A stretch of DNA of 8,989 nt from Victivallales bacterium (GCA_017615955.1 JAFZZD010000376.1:1-8989), one strand, 5' to 3'; numbered from the stretch's first letter, positions 1-5,730 are shown. Numbers and translations: made by a program. Notes: a model not told the origin generated them from the sequence alone.

Positions 1-83
1 GCGACGGCGTCCCCGCCGTCGGATGATGGTAGCGACGGCGTCCCCGCCGTCGGATGATGGTAGCGACGGCGTCCCCGCCGTCG
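1..83. repeat. Tandem palindromic repeat array (31-bp period, GTAG-headed)
   Basis: Three copies of an identical 21-nt unit begin at 1, 32 and 63. Each holds a perfect 8-bp inverted repeat (CGACGGCG and CGCCGTCG) around a TCCC loop. Copies 1-2 and 2-3 are joined by the same 10-nt linker GATGATGGTA, giving a 31-bp period. The second and third palindromes are directly preceded by GTAG (29-32 and 60-63), the head tetranucleotide typical of classical REP elements. The array is cut by the left window edge, so its true copy number is unknown. It ends 15 nt before the start codon of the nucleotidyltransferase gene, so it may lie in that gene's 5' region. The repeat structure is read directly; the REP comparison is by analogy. 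Confidence 0.9.
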
Positions 84-98
84 AATGAATTTTGATAT

Positions 99-995
99 AT
101 GGCGAAAGCGGCGTTGTTGGTGCTGGCTGCGGGATTGGGCAGCCGTTATGGTGGAATCAAGCAGATGGACCCCGTTGGGCGCAATGGGGAATTCGTGCTG
201 GACTATTCTATTTTCGATGCAGTCAGGGCGGGTTTTGACCAGGTGGTGCTGGTTATACGCCCTGAATTGGAGGAACCCCTGCGCGAGCATTTCTCCACAC
301 TGTCCCACAAGGTGGACATACGCTATGTGGTGCAGGACATGAAAGATTTGCCAGCGGGCTTCAGCTGCCCCGCTGAACGCAAAAAGCCCTGGGGCACGGG
401 GCATGCAATTCGCGCCGCCAGAAATGTGATCAAGGTGCCATTCGCCGCCATAAACGCGGATGACTTCTATGGTGCGCAAAGCTACAAGGTGCTGGCAGAC
501 TTTCTGCTTGGCGAGTGCAATGACAGCCTCTATGCCATGGTGGGCTTCAAGCTGTCCAACACGCTTTCCGAGAATGGCACTGTCTCCAGGGGTGTCGCTT
601 CGGTGGATGGCAATGGCTATATGCAAGGCGTGGTGGAGCGCACGGGAGTGGAGCCATACCAGGGCGCAGTGCGCTACAAGGACGGCGAGAACTACGTGCA
701 ATTGACGGGCAACGAGCCGGTCTCCCTTAATTTCTGGGGCTTTTCGCCCAGCATATTCCAGCACATCGAGGAGCAATTCAGCGACTTTCTGAAGAAGCGC
801 ATTGGCGAGCCTGGCGCGGAATTCTACATACCTTCCGTGGTGGACCAGCTGGTACATGAAGGCAAGTGCCGCGTGCGTGTGCTGAACAGTCCAGAAAAGT
901 GGTTCGGGATGACTTATGCGCAGGACCGCGCATTGGTGGTTGACAGGATAGTCTCGTTAACGAAGCAAGGTGTATATCCTGATAGTCTTTATTGA
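99..995 (+). CDS. Sugar-phosphate nucleotidyltransferase family protein
   Basis: This 298-residue cytoplasmic enzyme belongs to the GT-A-like NTP-transferase superfamily, which couples a sugar 1-phosphate to an NTP to give an NDP-sugar and pyrophosphate. The nucleotide-binding loop is at residues 9-27 (LAAGLGSRYGGIKQ, then MDPVG). A KPWGTGHA motif lies at 96-103, and NADD at 119-122 supplies the likely metal-binding aspartates. The length suits the roughly 300-residue stand-alone members seen in Bacteroides and Firmicutes, some of which sit beside sugar-kinase genes. The start is fixed: an in-frame TGA lies at 93-95, and the N-terminus begins the Rossmann strand at once. No Shine-Dalgarno (SD) sequence is visible upstream. 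The ROK kinase gene starts 12 nt after the stop, suggesting one operon for sugar activation. The specific sugar and NTP cannot be read from the sequence. Confidence 0.88.
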   Translation: MAKAALLVLAAGLGSRYGGIKQMDPVGRNGEFVLDYSIFDAVRAGFDQVVLVIRPELEEPLREHFSTLSHKVDIRYVVQDMKDLPAGFSCPAERKKPWGTGHAIRAARNVIKVPFAAINADDFYGAQSYKVLADFLLGECNDSLYAMVGFKLSNTLSENGTVSRGVASVDGNGYMQGVVERTGVEPYQGAVRYKDGENYVQLTGNEPVSLNFWGFSPSIFQHIEEQFSDFLKKRIGEPGAEFYIPSVVDQLVHEGKCRVRVLNSPEKWFGMTYAQDRALVVDRIVSLTKQGVYPDSLY

Positions 996-1007
996 AGGAA
1001 GAATGCA

Positions 1008-2462
1008 ATGAAAAATCAATTCAAATTGATTAAGCCCAAGCATGTCCCGGTTTTGGATCCAGATTTTCGCCCGGCAGTGCTGGCGAACCGCAACTTTGTG
1101 GCCGAGGTCAAGGCATCTGGCAGTGCAGTTCCATTGCTCATAGCCGTAGAGCGTGACCGGAACAGGGTTTCCCGTTTTGACACCTGCGTGTTTGCGTCAT
1201 CCCATCCACGTGCCGCCGCCAACTACTTCTATGTGGAAAGACTGGTGAAGTTCCTGCTGTGGCAGTTCGGCGGCTGGAAGGTGACGATACACGGTCCAGA
1301 GGAATTGGTGCGCTATCTGCAAGCTTGCTACTGCGATACTGGCATTCGCTCCTTTGACGCGGAATTCTGGGGCGACCAGACCTACGAGCATGAAATGGAG
1401 ATTGTGTATGCGGCGAAGCCAGAGGACGTGCCCGCTGCGTTTGACGGGGACAGCGCCGCTGTCAAGCTGGACTGGAAAGGATGGAGAATTGGCTTTGACC
1501 TGGGTGCCAGCGACAGGAAGGTGGCAGTTGTCAAGGACGGCAAACTGGCTTTGAAGGACAATGGCGAACCTCTGTTGAGCGAGGAATATGTGTGGGATCC
1601 AAAGCCCCAGACCGACATCAAGTACCACTATGACCAGATCAACTGGGTGCTGCGCGAAGCGGAGCGTGTGATCAAGTCAGTGGATCCCAATGGCGAGGTC
1701 AAGGGCATTGGCGGTTCTTCGGCTGGCGTGTATGTGGATGGCCGTGTGCGCGTGGCGTCATTGTTCCGCGGCATCACGCCCCGCAGCAGGTTTGACGCTG
1801 AAGCGGCGCCCATATTCAAGGAAATCCAGAGGGAATGGGGCATTCCGCTGCGCCTTGAGAATGACGGTGACGTCACCGCGCTGGCGGGCGCCATTGCCTT
1901 GAATGACGGTTCTGTGCTGGGCATAGCCATGGGTTCGTCCCTGGCGGCGGGCTACGTTGATGCCAGCAAGGCCATCAAGGGCTGGATGAATGAACTGGCG
2001 TTTGCGCCTGTTGATTACAATCCCAGGGCCGCCGTTGATGAATGGTCCAGGGACTTCGGCGTGGGTGCCAACTACTTCTCGCAGCAGGCCGTGGGACGCC
2101 TGATAGAGGCCGCTGGCATAGACATGCCTGACATTGCGCTTGATGCGCTGCCATTGCGCCTGAAGCGGGTGCAGGAGCTGATGCTGAAGGGCGACGAGAG
2201 GGCTCGCAAGATCTACGAGACCATCGGCGTATATTTCGGATATACCGTGGCCCACTACTGCGATTTCTACAAGGAAATCAAGCACATTGAGGTTCTGGGG
2301 CGCGTCATGACAGGCGAAGGCGGCGCAATCATCCTCAGAAAGGCAAAGGAAGTCATTGCGGACGAATTCCCAGAATACGCGGGGCTGGACTTCTACGAGC
2401 CAGACGAGCGTGAAAAACGCCACGGGCAGGCCGCCGCCGCCGCTTCACTGCCACTGTGCTAA
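1008..2462 (+). CDS. ROK-family sugar kinase-like protein with extra N-terminal domain
   Basis: This 484-residue protein has a C-terminal ASKHA/ROK-type kinase fold, predicted to phosphorylate a sugar with ATP in the cytoplasm. The phosphate-1 motif is at 161-175 (IGFDLGASDRKVAVV). The catalytic-base region is at 284-295 (ENDGDVTALAGA, probable base D286). The phosphate-2-like stretch is at 307-316 (AMGSSLAAGY) and an adenosine-site-like segment at 430-441 (LGRVMTGEGGAI). The usual ROK zinc signature CxCGxxGC is absent. Residues 1-150 do not resemble a ROK helix-turn-helix and are a domain I cannot name. The start is supported by an AAGGAAG ribosome site (995-1001) overlapping the upstream stop, 6 nt before ATG. 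Following the nucleotidyltransferase by 12 nt, it may make that enzyme's sugar phosphate, although ROK kinases usually phosphorylate O6 and a mutase would then be needed. A regulatory or non-catalytic role is possible. Confidence 0.8.
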   Translation: MKNQFKLIKPKHVPVLDPDFRPAVLANRNFVAEVKASGSAVPLLIAVERDRNRVSRFDTCVFASSHPRAAANYFYVERLVKFLLWQFGGWKVTIHGPEELVRYLQACYCDTGIRSFDAEFWGDQTYEHEMEIVYAAKPEDVPAAFDGDSAAVKLDWKGWRIGFDLGASDRKVAVVKDGKLALKDNGEPLLSEEYVWDPKPQTDIKYHYDQINWVLREAERVIKSVDPNGEVKGIGGSSAGVYVDGRVRVASLFRGITPRSRFDAEAAPIFKEIQREWGIPLRLENDGDVTALAGAIALNDGSVLGIAMGSSLAAGYVDASKAIKGWMNELAFAPVDYNPRAAVDEWSRDFGVGANYFSQQAVGRLIEAAGIDMPDIALDALPLRLKRVQELMLKGDERARKIYETIGVYFGYTVAHYCDFYKEIKHIEVLGRVMTGEGGAIILRKAKEVIADEFPEYAGLDFYEPDEREKRHGQAAAAASLPLC

Positions 2463-2509
2463 CGCAGAGTTTTCTTAACGCAGAGGCGCAGAGGCGCAGA
2501 GACGCTGAG
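2462..2509. repeat. Octamer repeat RCGCAGAG
   Basis: Directly after the kinase stop codon there is one ACGCAGAG (2462-2469, its A shared with the stop). After an 8-nt interruption come four contiguous octamers: ACGCAGAG (2478-2485), GCGCAGAG (2486-2493, 2494-2501) and ACGCTGAG (2502-2509). A T-rich stretch follows. Similar strings of CGCAGAG are, from memory, frequent in intergenic DNA of several environmental phyla, including cyanobacteria. Function is unknown. The remainder of the gap up to 2581 holds the hairpin listed separately. Confidence 0.85.
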
Positions 2510-2531
2510 TTTTTAATTTTTTGCAACTTGA

Positions 2532-2554
2532 GTGCGCTCCGCTTCGGAGCGCAC
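2532..2554 (-). repeat. Dispersed hairpin element, copy A
   Basis: A perfect 10-bp inverted repeat (GTGCGCTCCG and CGGAGCGCAC) encloses a CTT loop. Read on the minus strand, the loop is AAG and the hairpin is followed by TCAAGTTG, close to the TCAGGTTG tail of copy B (3385-3412), so this copy is in minus orientation. It lies between the kinase gene and the next gene. No T-run follows on the + strand, so an intrinsic terminator is unlikely. Confidence 0.85.
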
Positions 2555-2569
2555 AGAAAGAATTAACGC

Positions 2570-2576
2570 AAGGTGG
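2570..2576 (+). promoter_or_regulatory. Ribosome binding site deciding the start at 2582
   Basis: AAGGTGG ends 5 nt before ATG 2582 and is the only purine-rich SD-like sequence nearby. An in-frame GTG at 2573 lies inside this motif and lacks a well-placed SD of its own, so ATG 2582 is preferred. Confidence 0.55.
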
Positions 2577-2581
2577 CATTT

Positions 2582-3349
2582 ATGGATAATCAAGAGCGAG
2601 ACAGGTTCATTTGGGAGAAGCTGAACAGCGGAATGTCGCTGTCGGATGTGCAGCATGCATTGAGCGAGGAATTGGGGATACGCATGACATATCTGGACTT
2701 GCGGATGCTTGCCGCCACGCTTCCTGTGGAATGGGAGAAGCAGGACAAGAAAGTGGCCAAGCCAGCTCCTGTTGCTGAAAAGCCTCAGGATGAGGCAGAA
2801 GAGGACGAGGCAGTGGAATCCGAACTGGCGGAAGAGGAACCCGAAGAGGACGAGACAGTTGCCGATGAGGACAATGAAGAAGGCGATGAACTGCCGGACA
2901 CAGTGCTTACCTTGGATGATACGCCAATGCCAGGCGCGGCTTTGTCGGGTACTGTTCGTTTCATGTCAGGCATAAGCTGCGGCTGGTTCATGGACAGGAT
3001 GGGGCGCCTTGGCTTCAATCTGCCAGAAGATGCAAAGGAGCAGCCCACCGATGACGATGTGCAGGCGTTCCAGGTTGAACTGCAGAAGATGATGCAGAAG
3101 CGGGCAGAGGAAATGCGCAAGGCTGCTTTTGACGGCACCACGAAGGTGGACATTAGCCCCATCACCAGGCCGGGCTGCGACATTAACGGCACAGTCACGT
3201 TCTCGTCTGGCGCAAAGGGCGAGTGGATGGTCGCCCAGGGCAAGCTGGACTTTGACTTGGATGAAGGCTCGTCCCAGCCAACCAGGGATGACTTTGAGAA
3301 ATTCCGCCTGGTTCTGGCGGAGACCATGCGCAGCAAAGGCTATCGCTGA
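2582..3349 (+). CDS. Conserved-type hypothetical protein with duplicated C-terminal domain
   Basis: I do not recognise a named family; similar proteins may be widespread in Verrucomicrobiota, but that is a vague recollection. From ATG 2582 it has 255 residues in three parts. Residues 1-50 are a predicted helical module (GMSLSDVQHALSEELGIRM) that could resemble a small helix-turn-helix fold. Residues 70-105 are almost all Glu/Asp with Ala/Pro, a disordered acidic linker. The C-terminal half is an internal duplication, about 114-171 and 194-250. Each repeat has a Pro-Gly turn, a GTVxF strand, an SG turn, an aromatic strand ending in a Leu/Phe-rich segment, then QPT-DD and a helix. There is no signal peptide or membrane segment, so it is probably cytoplasmic. 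An in-frame GTG at 2573 would add three residues. It stands alone between the kinase operon and the ribosomal cluster, with repeats on both sides. Confidence 0.8.
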   Translation: MDNQERDRFIWEKLNSGMSLSDVQHALSEELGIRMTYLDLRMLAATLPVEWEKQDKKVAKPAPVAEKPQDEAEEDEAVESELAEEEPEEDETVADEDNEEGDELPDTVLTLDDTPMPGAALSGTVRFMSGISCGWFMDRMGRLGFNLPEDAKEQPTDDDVQAFQVELQKMMQKRAEEMRKAAFDGTTKVDISPITRPGCDINGTVTFSSGAKGEWMVAQGKLDFDLDEGSSQPTRDDFEKFRLVLAETMRSKGYR

Positions 3350-3384
3350 AAAACTGGCTGTTTCCAGGCGCCGAAGGCTTCCGT

Positions 3385-3412
3385 ATGAGCGCCGAAGCGG
3401 CGCTCATTCAGG
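3385..3412 (+). repeat. Dispersed hairpin element, copy B
   Basis: A perfect 10-bp inverted repeat (ATGAGCGCCG and CGGCGCTCAT) encloses an AAG loop and is followed by the tail TCAGG (3408-3412), which runs into TTGGCCAAC. It is the left, plus-oriented member of a facing pair with copy D at 3511-3533. No T-run follows. Confidence 0.88.
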
Positions 3413-3464
3413 TTGGCCAACTTGTATGTTTTCCTCAGTTGGACATCCGCGCAGGTTGGCCAAC
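3408..3464 (+). repeat. Direct repeats of the hairpin tail (CAGGTTGGCCAAC)
   Basis: CAGGTTGGCCAAC occurs identically at 3409-3421 and 3452-3464, each followed by WTGT. A diverged relative, TCAGTTGGACATCC, lies between them (3435-3448). The first copy is the tail of hairpin B; the other two have no hairpin before them. GCAGGTTG at 3451-3458 is also an exact inverted repeat of CAACCTGC at 3503-3510, the tail of copy D. Confidence 0.85.
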
Positions 3465-3502
3465 ATGTGCGGGGAAGCCGGGGATTTGCTTTAAAGGTTT
3501 TT

Positions 3503-3533
3503 CAACCTGCGTGAGTGCCGCTTCGGCGCTCAC
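3503..3533 (-). repeat. Dispersed hairpin element, copy D (inverted partner of B)
   Basis: Arms GTGAGTGCCG (3511-3520) and CGGCGCTCAC (3524-3533) pair over 10 bp with one G-T wobble around a CTT loop. On the minus strand the loop is AAG and the tail GCAGGTTG (3510-3503) follows. Over 31 positions the minus strand matches copy B at 27. B and D therefore face each other, tails inward, as a 149-bp doublet. Confidence 0.85.
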
Positions 3534-3590
3534 ATGGACGCCAGTGGCGTATGGAGGCTGGCCGATTACGAAACCTCGAATAACGGCTTA

Positions 3591-3623
3591 TTGACTTGCA
3601 ATAAAGTGAAAATTGGGTATATT
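3591..3623 (+). promoter_or_regulatory. Candidate promoter of the rpsP cluster
   Basis: A sigma-70-like arrangement lies in the A/T-rich stretch upstream of rpsP: TTGACT (3591-3596) or TTGCAA (3597-3602) as the -35 box and TATATT (3618-3623) as the -10 box. The spacers are 21 or 15 nt, neither ideal, so the call is tentative. Transcription would begin near 3630, leaving a leader of about 70 nt. Confidence 0.4.
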
Positions 3624-3644
3624 ACGCCCCTGTATTTTTAATTA

Positions 3645-3679
3645 CCTGTGCGGGTGTACAGGAGTGTGGACATTAGTCC
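3645..3679 (+). other. Two small hairpins in the rpsP leader
   Basis: CCTGT (3645-3649) pairs with ACAGG (3658-3662), and GGAC (3668-3671) pairs with GTCC (3676-3679) around ATTA. Both lie between the candidate promoter and the AAGGAAAGAG ribosome site. Ribosomal operon leaders can carry feedback sites, but these stems are short and may be chance. Confidence 0.25.
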
Positions 3680-3702
3680 TAAGCATTTTTAAGGAAAGAG
3701 AG

Positions 3703-3966
3703 ATGTCGGTAAAAATTAGACTTCGCAGAACTGGCAAGCTGAATGCAGCCTGCCATAGAATTGTGGTTACGGATTCCAGGAGTCCCCGTGACGGCCGTTT
3801 CATAGAGATCATCGGTTTCTATGATCCAAGGCACAATGAAGAAAAGATTGATTTGGAACGTGCCAAGTACTGGATTGGCGTTGGTGCACAGCCAAGTGAC
3901 ACAGTCAAGAACATCATCAGGCGCGCGGAAGCGGCGCCTGCGCCAGAGGCTGCCCCAGCTGAATAA
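3703..3966 (+). CDS. rpsP: 30S ribosomal protein bS16
   Basis: This is an 87-residue bS16, an early-assembling small-subunit protein that binds the 5' domain of 16S rRNA. The N-terminus [20 protein letters not shown] and the segments [22 protein letters not shown] (with the usual SPRDGRxIE core at 27-35) and [15 protein letters not shown] are characteristic. The start is ATG 3703, 2 nt after a strong AAGGAAAGAG purine tract (3691-3700) that contains the SD. An in-frame extension back to 3613 would reach into the promoter and adds nothing like bS16. The C-terminus is a short Ala/Pro/Glu tail ([12 protein letters not shown]), the variable part of the family. It opens the ribosomal/tRNA-modification cluster, with the KH-domain gene 22 nt downstream. 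Confidence 0.97.
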   Translation: MSVKIRLRRTGKLNAACHRIVVTDSRSPRDGRFIEIIGFYDPRHNEEKIDLERAKYWIGVGAQPSDTVKNIIRRAEAAPAPEAAPAE

Positions 3967-3988
3967 TCCCTGTAACGTGTTTTGAATT

Positions 3989-4486
3989 ATGGTTTTTTCA
4001 CTTTTTAAGAAGCTCTTCTCGTCCGAGGAAGGCAAAGTTTCCGAAGACGTAAAGGCAGGTGCTGTCGAAGGCGCGGATGTGGAACCCGTCAAGGCAGCGG
4101 ATACGCAGTGTGCAGATACCCAGAATGAGGCAGAGGAGAGGTCCGAGCGTGGCGGCAGGAATCGTCGCCCCAGGCATCCATCGCAGCATTCTGCAAAGGA
4201 AAGCCATCCTGCGCAGCAGCTTGCTCCAGAGGAAGAGGAAAAGGTGATGTCGCGCCTTCAGGAGATGGTGCTTTTCATAGCCAAGTCATTGGTGGACGAG
4301 CCTGAAAAGGTCAGTGTTGAGCTGACGGACAGGGAAGGCGTCCGTGTCGTGATGATAAGCTGTGAGAAGAAAGATGCCGGAAAGCTGATAGGGCGCAATG
4401 GCCGGATCATAGCGGCAATCCGCATTCTTGTAAGCGGAACGGCTGCTAAATACGGCCTGAAGGTGACCGTGGATATCGTGGATTGA
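3989..4486 (+). CDS. khpA: KhpA-like KH-domain RNA-binding protein, N-terminally extended
   Basis: The last 79 residues (87-165) form a complete single-KH protein of the KhpA/YlqC type. It carries the GxxG loop GRNG at 135-138 (GKLIGRNGRIIAAIRIL), which grips single-stranded RNA, and a terminal VTVDIVD strand. KhpA proteins are usually 75-80 residues and bind many RNAs, often as a complex with KhpB. Here about 86 residues precede the domain: an amphipathic start (MVFSLFKKLFSSEEG), an acidic stretch, an Arg-rich patch at 51-63 (RSERGGRNRRPRH) and a Glu run. The extension is mostly low complexity and probably disordered; the Arg patch could add RNA affinity. There is no clear SD before ATG 3989, whereas a purine-rich SD-like site precedes the in-frame ATG 4247, so a short form is possible. 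It sits between rpsP and trmD, a common place for this gene in other phyla. Confidence 0.85.
   Translation: MVFSLFKKLFSSEEGKVSEDVKAGAVEGADVEPVKAADTQCADTQNEAEERSERGGRNRRPRHPSQHSAKESHPAQQLAPEEEEKVMSRLQEMVLFIAKSLVDEPEKVSVELTDREGVRVVMISCEKKDAGKLIGRNGRIIAAIRILVSGTAAKYGLKVTVDIVD
4235..4249 (+). promoter_or_regulatory. Possible internal ribosome site and start for short KhpA
   Basis: GAGG (4235-4238) lies 8 nt upstream of in-frame ATG 4247, which would yield exactly the standard 79-residue KH protein. The purine richness also follows from the Glu/Lys codons, so this may be coincidence. Confidence 0.35.
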
Positions 4487-4510
4487 TTTGCGGTTGAGTC
4501 CTGCCGCAAA
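4487..4510 (+). other. Hairpin between khpA and trmD
   Basis: TTTGCGG (4487-4493) and CCGCAAA (4504-4510) form a perfect 7-bp stem with a 10-nt loop, starting at the base after the khpA stop. No T-run follows, so it is more likely an RNA-processing or stability element than a terminator. This 47-nt gap is where rimM sits in many other bacteria. Confidence 0.5.
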
Positions 4511-4533
4511 ACTCTTCTCACCCGCTTGCTTAT

Positions 4534-5226
4534 ATGACAATGCACTTGGACATAGTGAGCCTCTTTCCCGAAATGAGCCAGGCATTGTTAAGCCAGTCAA
4601 TCATTGGCAGGGCACAGCGTAAATCAATAGTATCGATTCGCCATGTCAATCTTCGCGACTACGCGGAGGATGAAAGGCGCACGGTGGATGACGCACCCTT
4701 CGGTGGCGGGGCAGGAATGCTCCTCCAGCCCGAGGTGGTGTTCAAATGTCTGGAAGACTTGCGTAGGCCTGAATCCAGGGTGGTGCTGATGTGTCCCCAG
4801 GGGCGGCGCTTTACGCAGGCAATTGCGGTTTCATTGTCCAAGACGGAACATCTGATCTTGTTCTGCGGGCATTATGAAGGCTTGGACGAGCGGGCGCGGC
4901 AGTGCCTGTTCGACGATGAGATTTCACTTGGGGACTTTGTTCTCACCAATGGAATCCTGGCGGCCTCCGCCGTGGCGGACGCCGTGATACGCCTTCTGCC
5001 AGGTGCCCTGGGGGACGATGCCTCATCCGATGAGGAATCGTTTTCGGACGATGCGCTGCTGGAGTATCCGCACTACACGCGGCCAGCCCGTTTCAACGGG
5101 ATGGAAGTGCCGGGCAGTCTCCTGTCTGGCAATCACAATGAAATAGAGAACTGGCGAAAGGAACAGCGCCTGATTCGGACGGCAGCCCGAAGGCCTGATC
5201 TGCTAAGCCTGTATTTTGAAAATTAG
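4534..5226 (+). CDS. trmD: tRNA (guanine37-N1)-methyltransferase
   Basis: TrmD methylates N1 of G37 in tRNAs with a G36pG37 sequence, using S-adenosylmethionine, and so prevents +1 frameshifting. The 230-residue SPOUT protein has the expected order: LDIVSLFPEM at 5-14, APFGGGAGMLLQPE at 54-67, the knot segment LILFCGHYEGLDER at 107-120, DEISLGDFVLTNG at 128-140, RLLPGALG at 153-160, LLEYPHYTRP at 175-184 and LLSGNHNEIENWR at 197-208. R153 matches the catalytic Arg154 of E. coli. The position of the catalytic Asp169 is Glu168 here (EESF instead of the common DSF), and one residue is inserted just after it (SDDALL). The start is ATG 4534; ATG 4540 is an alternative, and neither has a clear SD. 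rplS follows 9 nt after the stop. Confidence 0.96.
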   Translation: MTMHLDIVSLFPEMSQALLSQSIIGRAQRKSIVSIRHVNLRDYAEDERRTVDDAPFGGGAGMLLQPEVVFKCLEDLRRPESRVVLMCPQGRRFTQAIAVSLSKTEHLILFCGHYEGLDERARQCLFDDEISLGDFVLTNGILAASAVADAVIRLLPGALGDDASSDEESFSDDALLEYPHYTRPARFNGMEVPGSLLSGNHNEIENWRKEQRLIRTAARRPDLLSLYFEN

Positions 5227-5230
5227 GTGA
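5225..5230 (+). promoter_or_regulatory. rplS ribosome binding site overlapping the trmD stop
   Basis: AGGTGA overlaps the last two bases of the trmD TAG stop and lies 5 nt before ATG 5236. This placement favours ATG 5236 over the in-frame GTG 5227, and suggests that ribosomes finishing trmD hand over to rplS. Confidence 0.6.
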
Positions 5231-5235
5231 ACACG

Positions 5236-5631
5236 ATGGAAAACAACGAAACAAAACAGAAGACCTCCGTCATTGAAATGCTTCGCAATGAGAATCTCCG
5301 CAACTCCCTTCCAGAAGGCGAGAGGCTTGAGGTTGGAGACACGGTGCAGGTTAGCGTGAAGATCATCGAAGGAGACAAGGAGCGTATCCAGGCCTTCCAG
5401 GGCACTGTGATAGCCATTTCCGGTTCAGGCATAGCCGAGACCGTCACAGTCCGCCGTATTTCCCACGGCCAGGGTGTGGAGCGCATATTCCCGATTCACT
5501 CGCCCAAAGTGGCTGCGTTCAAGATTGTCCGCAAGGGTTTGGTCCGCCGTGCGAAGCTGTACTATCTGCGCAAGCAGGTTGGCGCGGCAGCCAAGATCAA
5601 AGAAAGGCGTGATTTCAAGAAGAAGGACTGA
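5236..5631 (+). CDS. rplS: 50S ribosomal protein bL19
   Basis: This 131-residue bL19 sits at the interface between the ribosomal subunits. Family hallmarks run in order: [13 protein letters not shown] at 31-43, [12 protein letters not shown] at 49-60, [19 protein letters not shown] at 72-90, then [21 protein letters not shown] at 103-123 and a basic tail. The segment SHGQGVER replaces the more usual SxGVGVER, a mild variation. ATG 5236 is chosen because AGGTGA lies just upstream; GTG 5227 would add three residues that the family does not need. It is the last gene before two stacked hairpins that probably end transcription of the cluster. Confidence 0.96.
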   Translation: MENNETKQKTSVIEMLRNENLRNSLPEGERLEVGDTVQVSVKIIEGDKERIQAFQGTVIAISGSGIAETVTVRRISHGQGVERIFPIHSPKVAAFKIVRKGLVRRAKLYYLRKQVGAAAKIKERRDFKKKD

Positions 5632-5655
5632 TACCACCTTTTCTATCAAACCTTG

Positions 5656-5673
5656 GGAGAAGAGAACTTCTCC
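5656..5673 (+). terminator. Upstream hairpin after rplS
   Basis: GGAGAAG (5656-5662) and CTTCTCC (5667-5673) form a perfect 7-bp stem with an AGAA loop, followed only by TTTAA. It lies 11 nt before the stronger hairpin and is probably a 3'-end stability or auxiliary termination structure. Confidence 0.45.
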
Positions 5674-5683
5674 TTTAACTAGG

Positions 5684-5722
5684 GGGCAGAAGACCTTTTT
5701 AAAGTGTCGTCTGCCCTTTTTT
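5684..5722 (+). terminator. Rho-independent terminator of the rpsP-rplS cluster
   Basis: GGGCAGAAGAC (5684-5694) pairs with GTCGTCTGCCC (5706-5716) over 11 positions with one A-G mismatch, and CTTT/AAAG can extend the pairing into the loop. Six T's follow directly (5717-5722). This is a classic intrinsic terminator on the + strand, 52 nt after the rplS stop. Confidence 0.85.
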
Positions 5723-5730
5723 GTTAATAC

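Noticed and set aside
1..83. A short CRISPR array
   Set aside because: The linkers between repeats are identical, not unique spacers, and no cas gene is in the window.
3385..3594. A 69-codon open frame across the hairpin doublet
   Set aside because: It translates the repeats themselves, has no SD, and its codons do not resemble the neighbouring genes.
3613..3702. An upstream extension of rpsP
   Set aside because: It would begin inside the candidate promoter; ATG 3703 has a strong ribosome site and the normal bS16 N-terminus.
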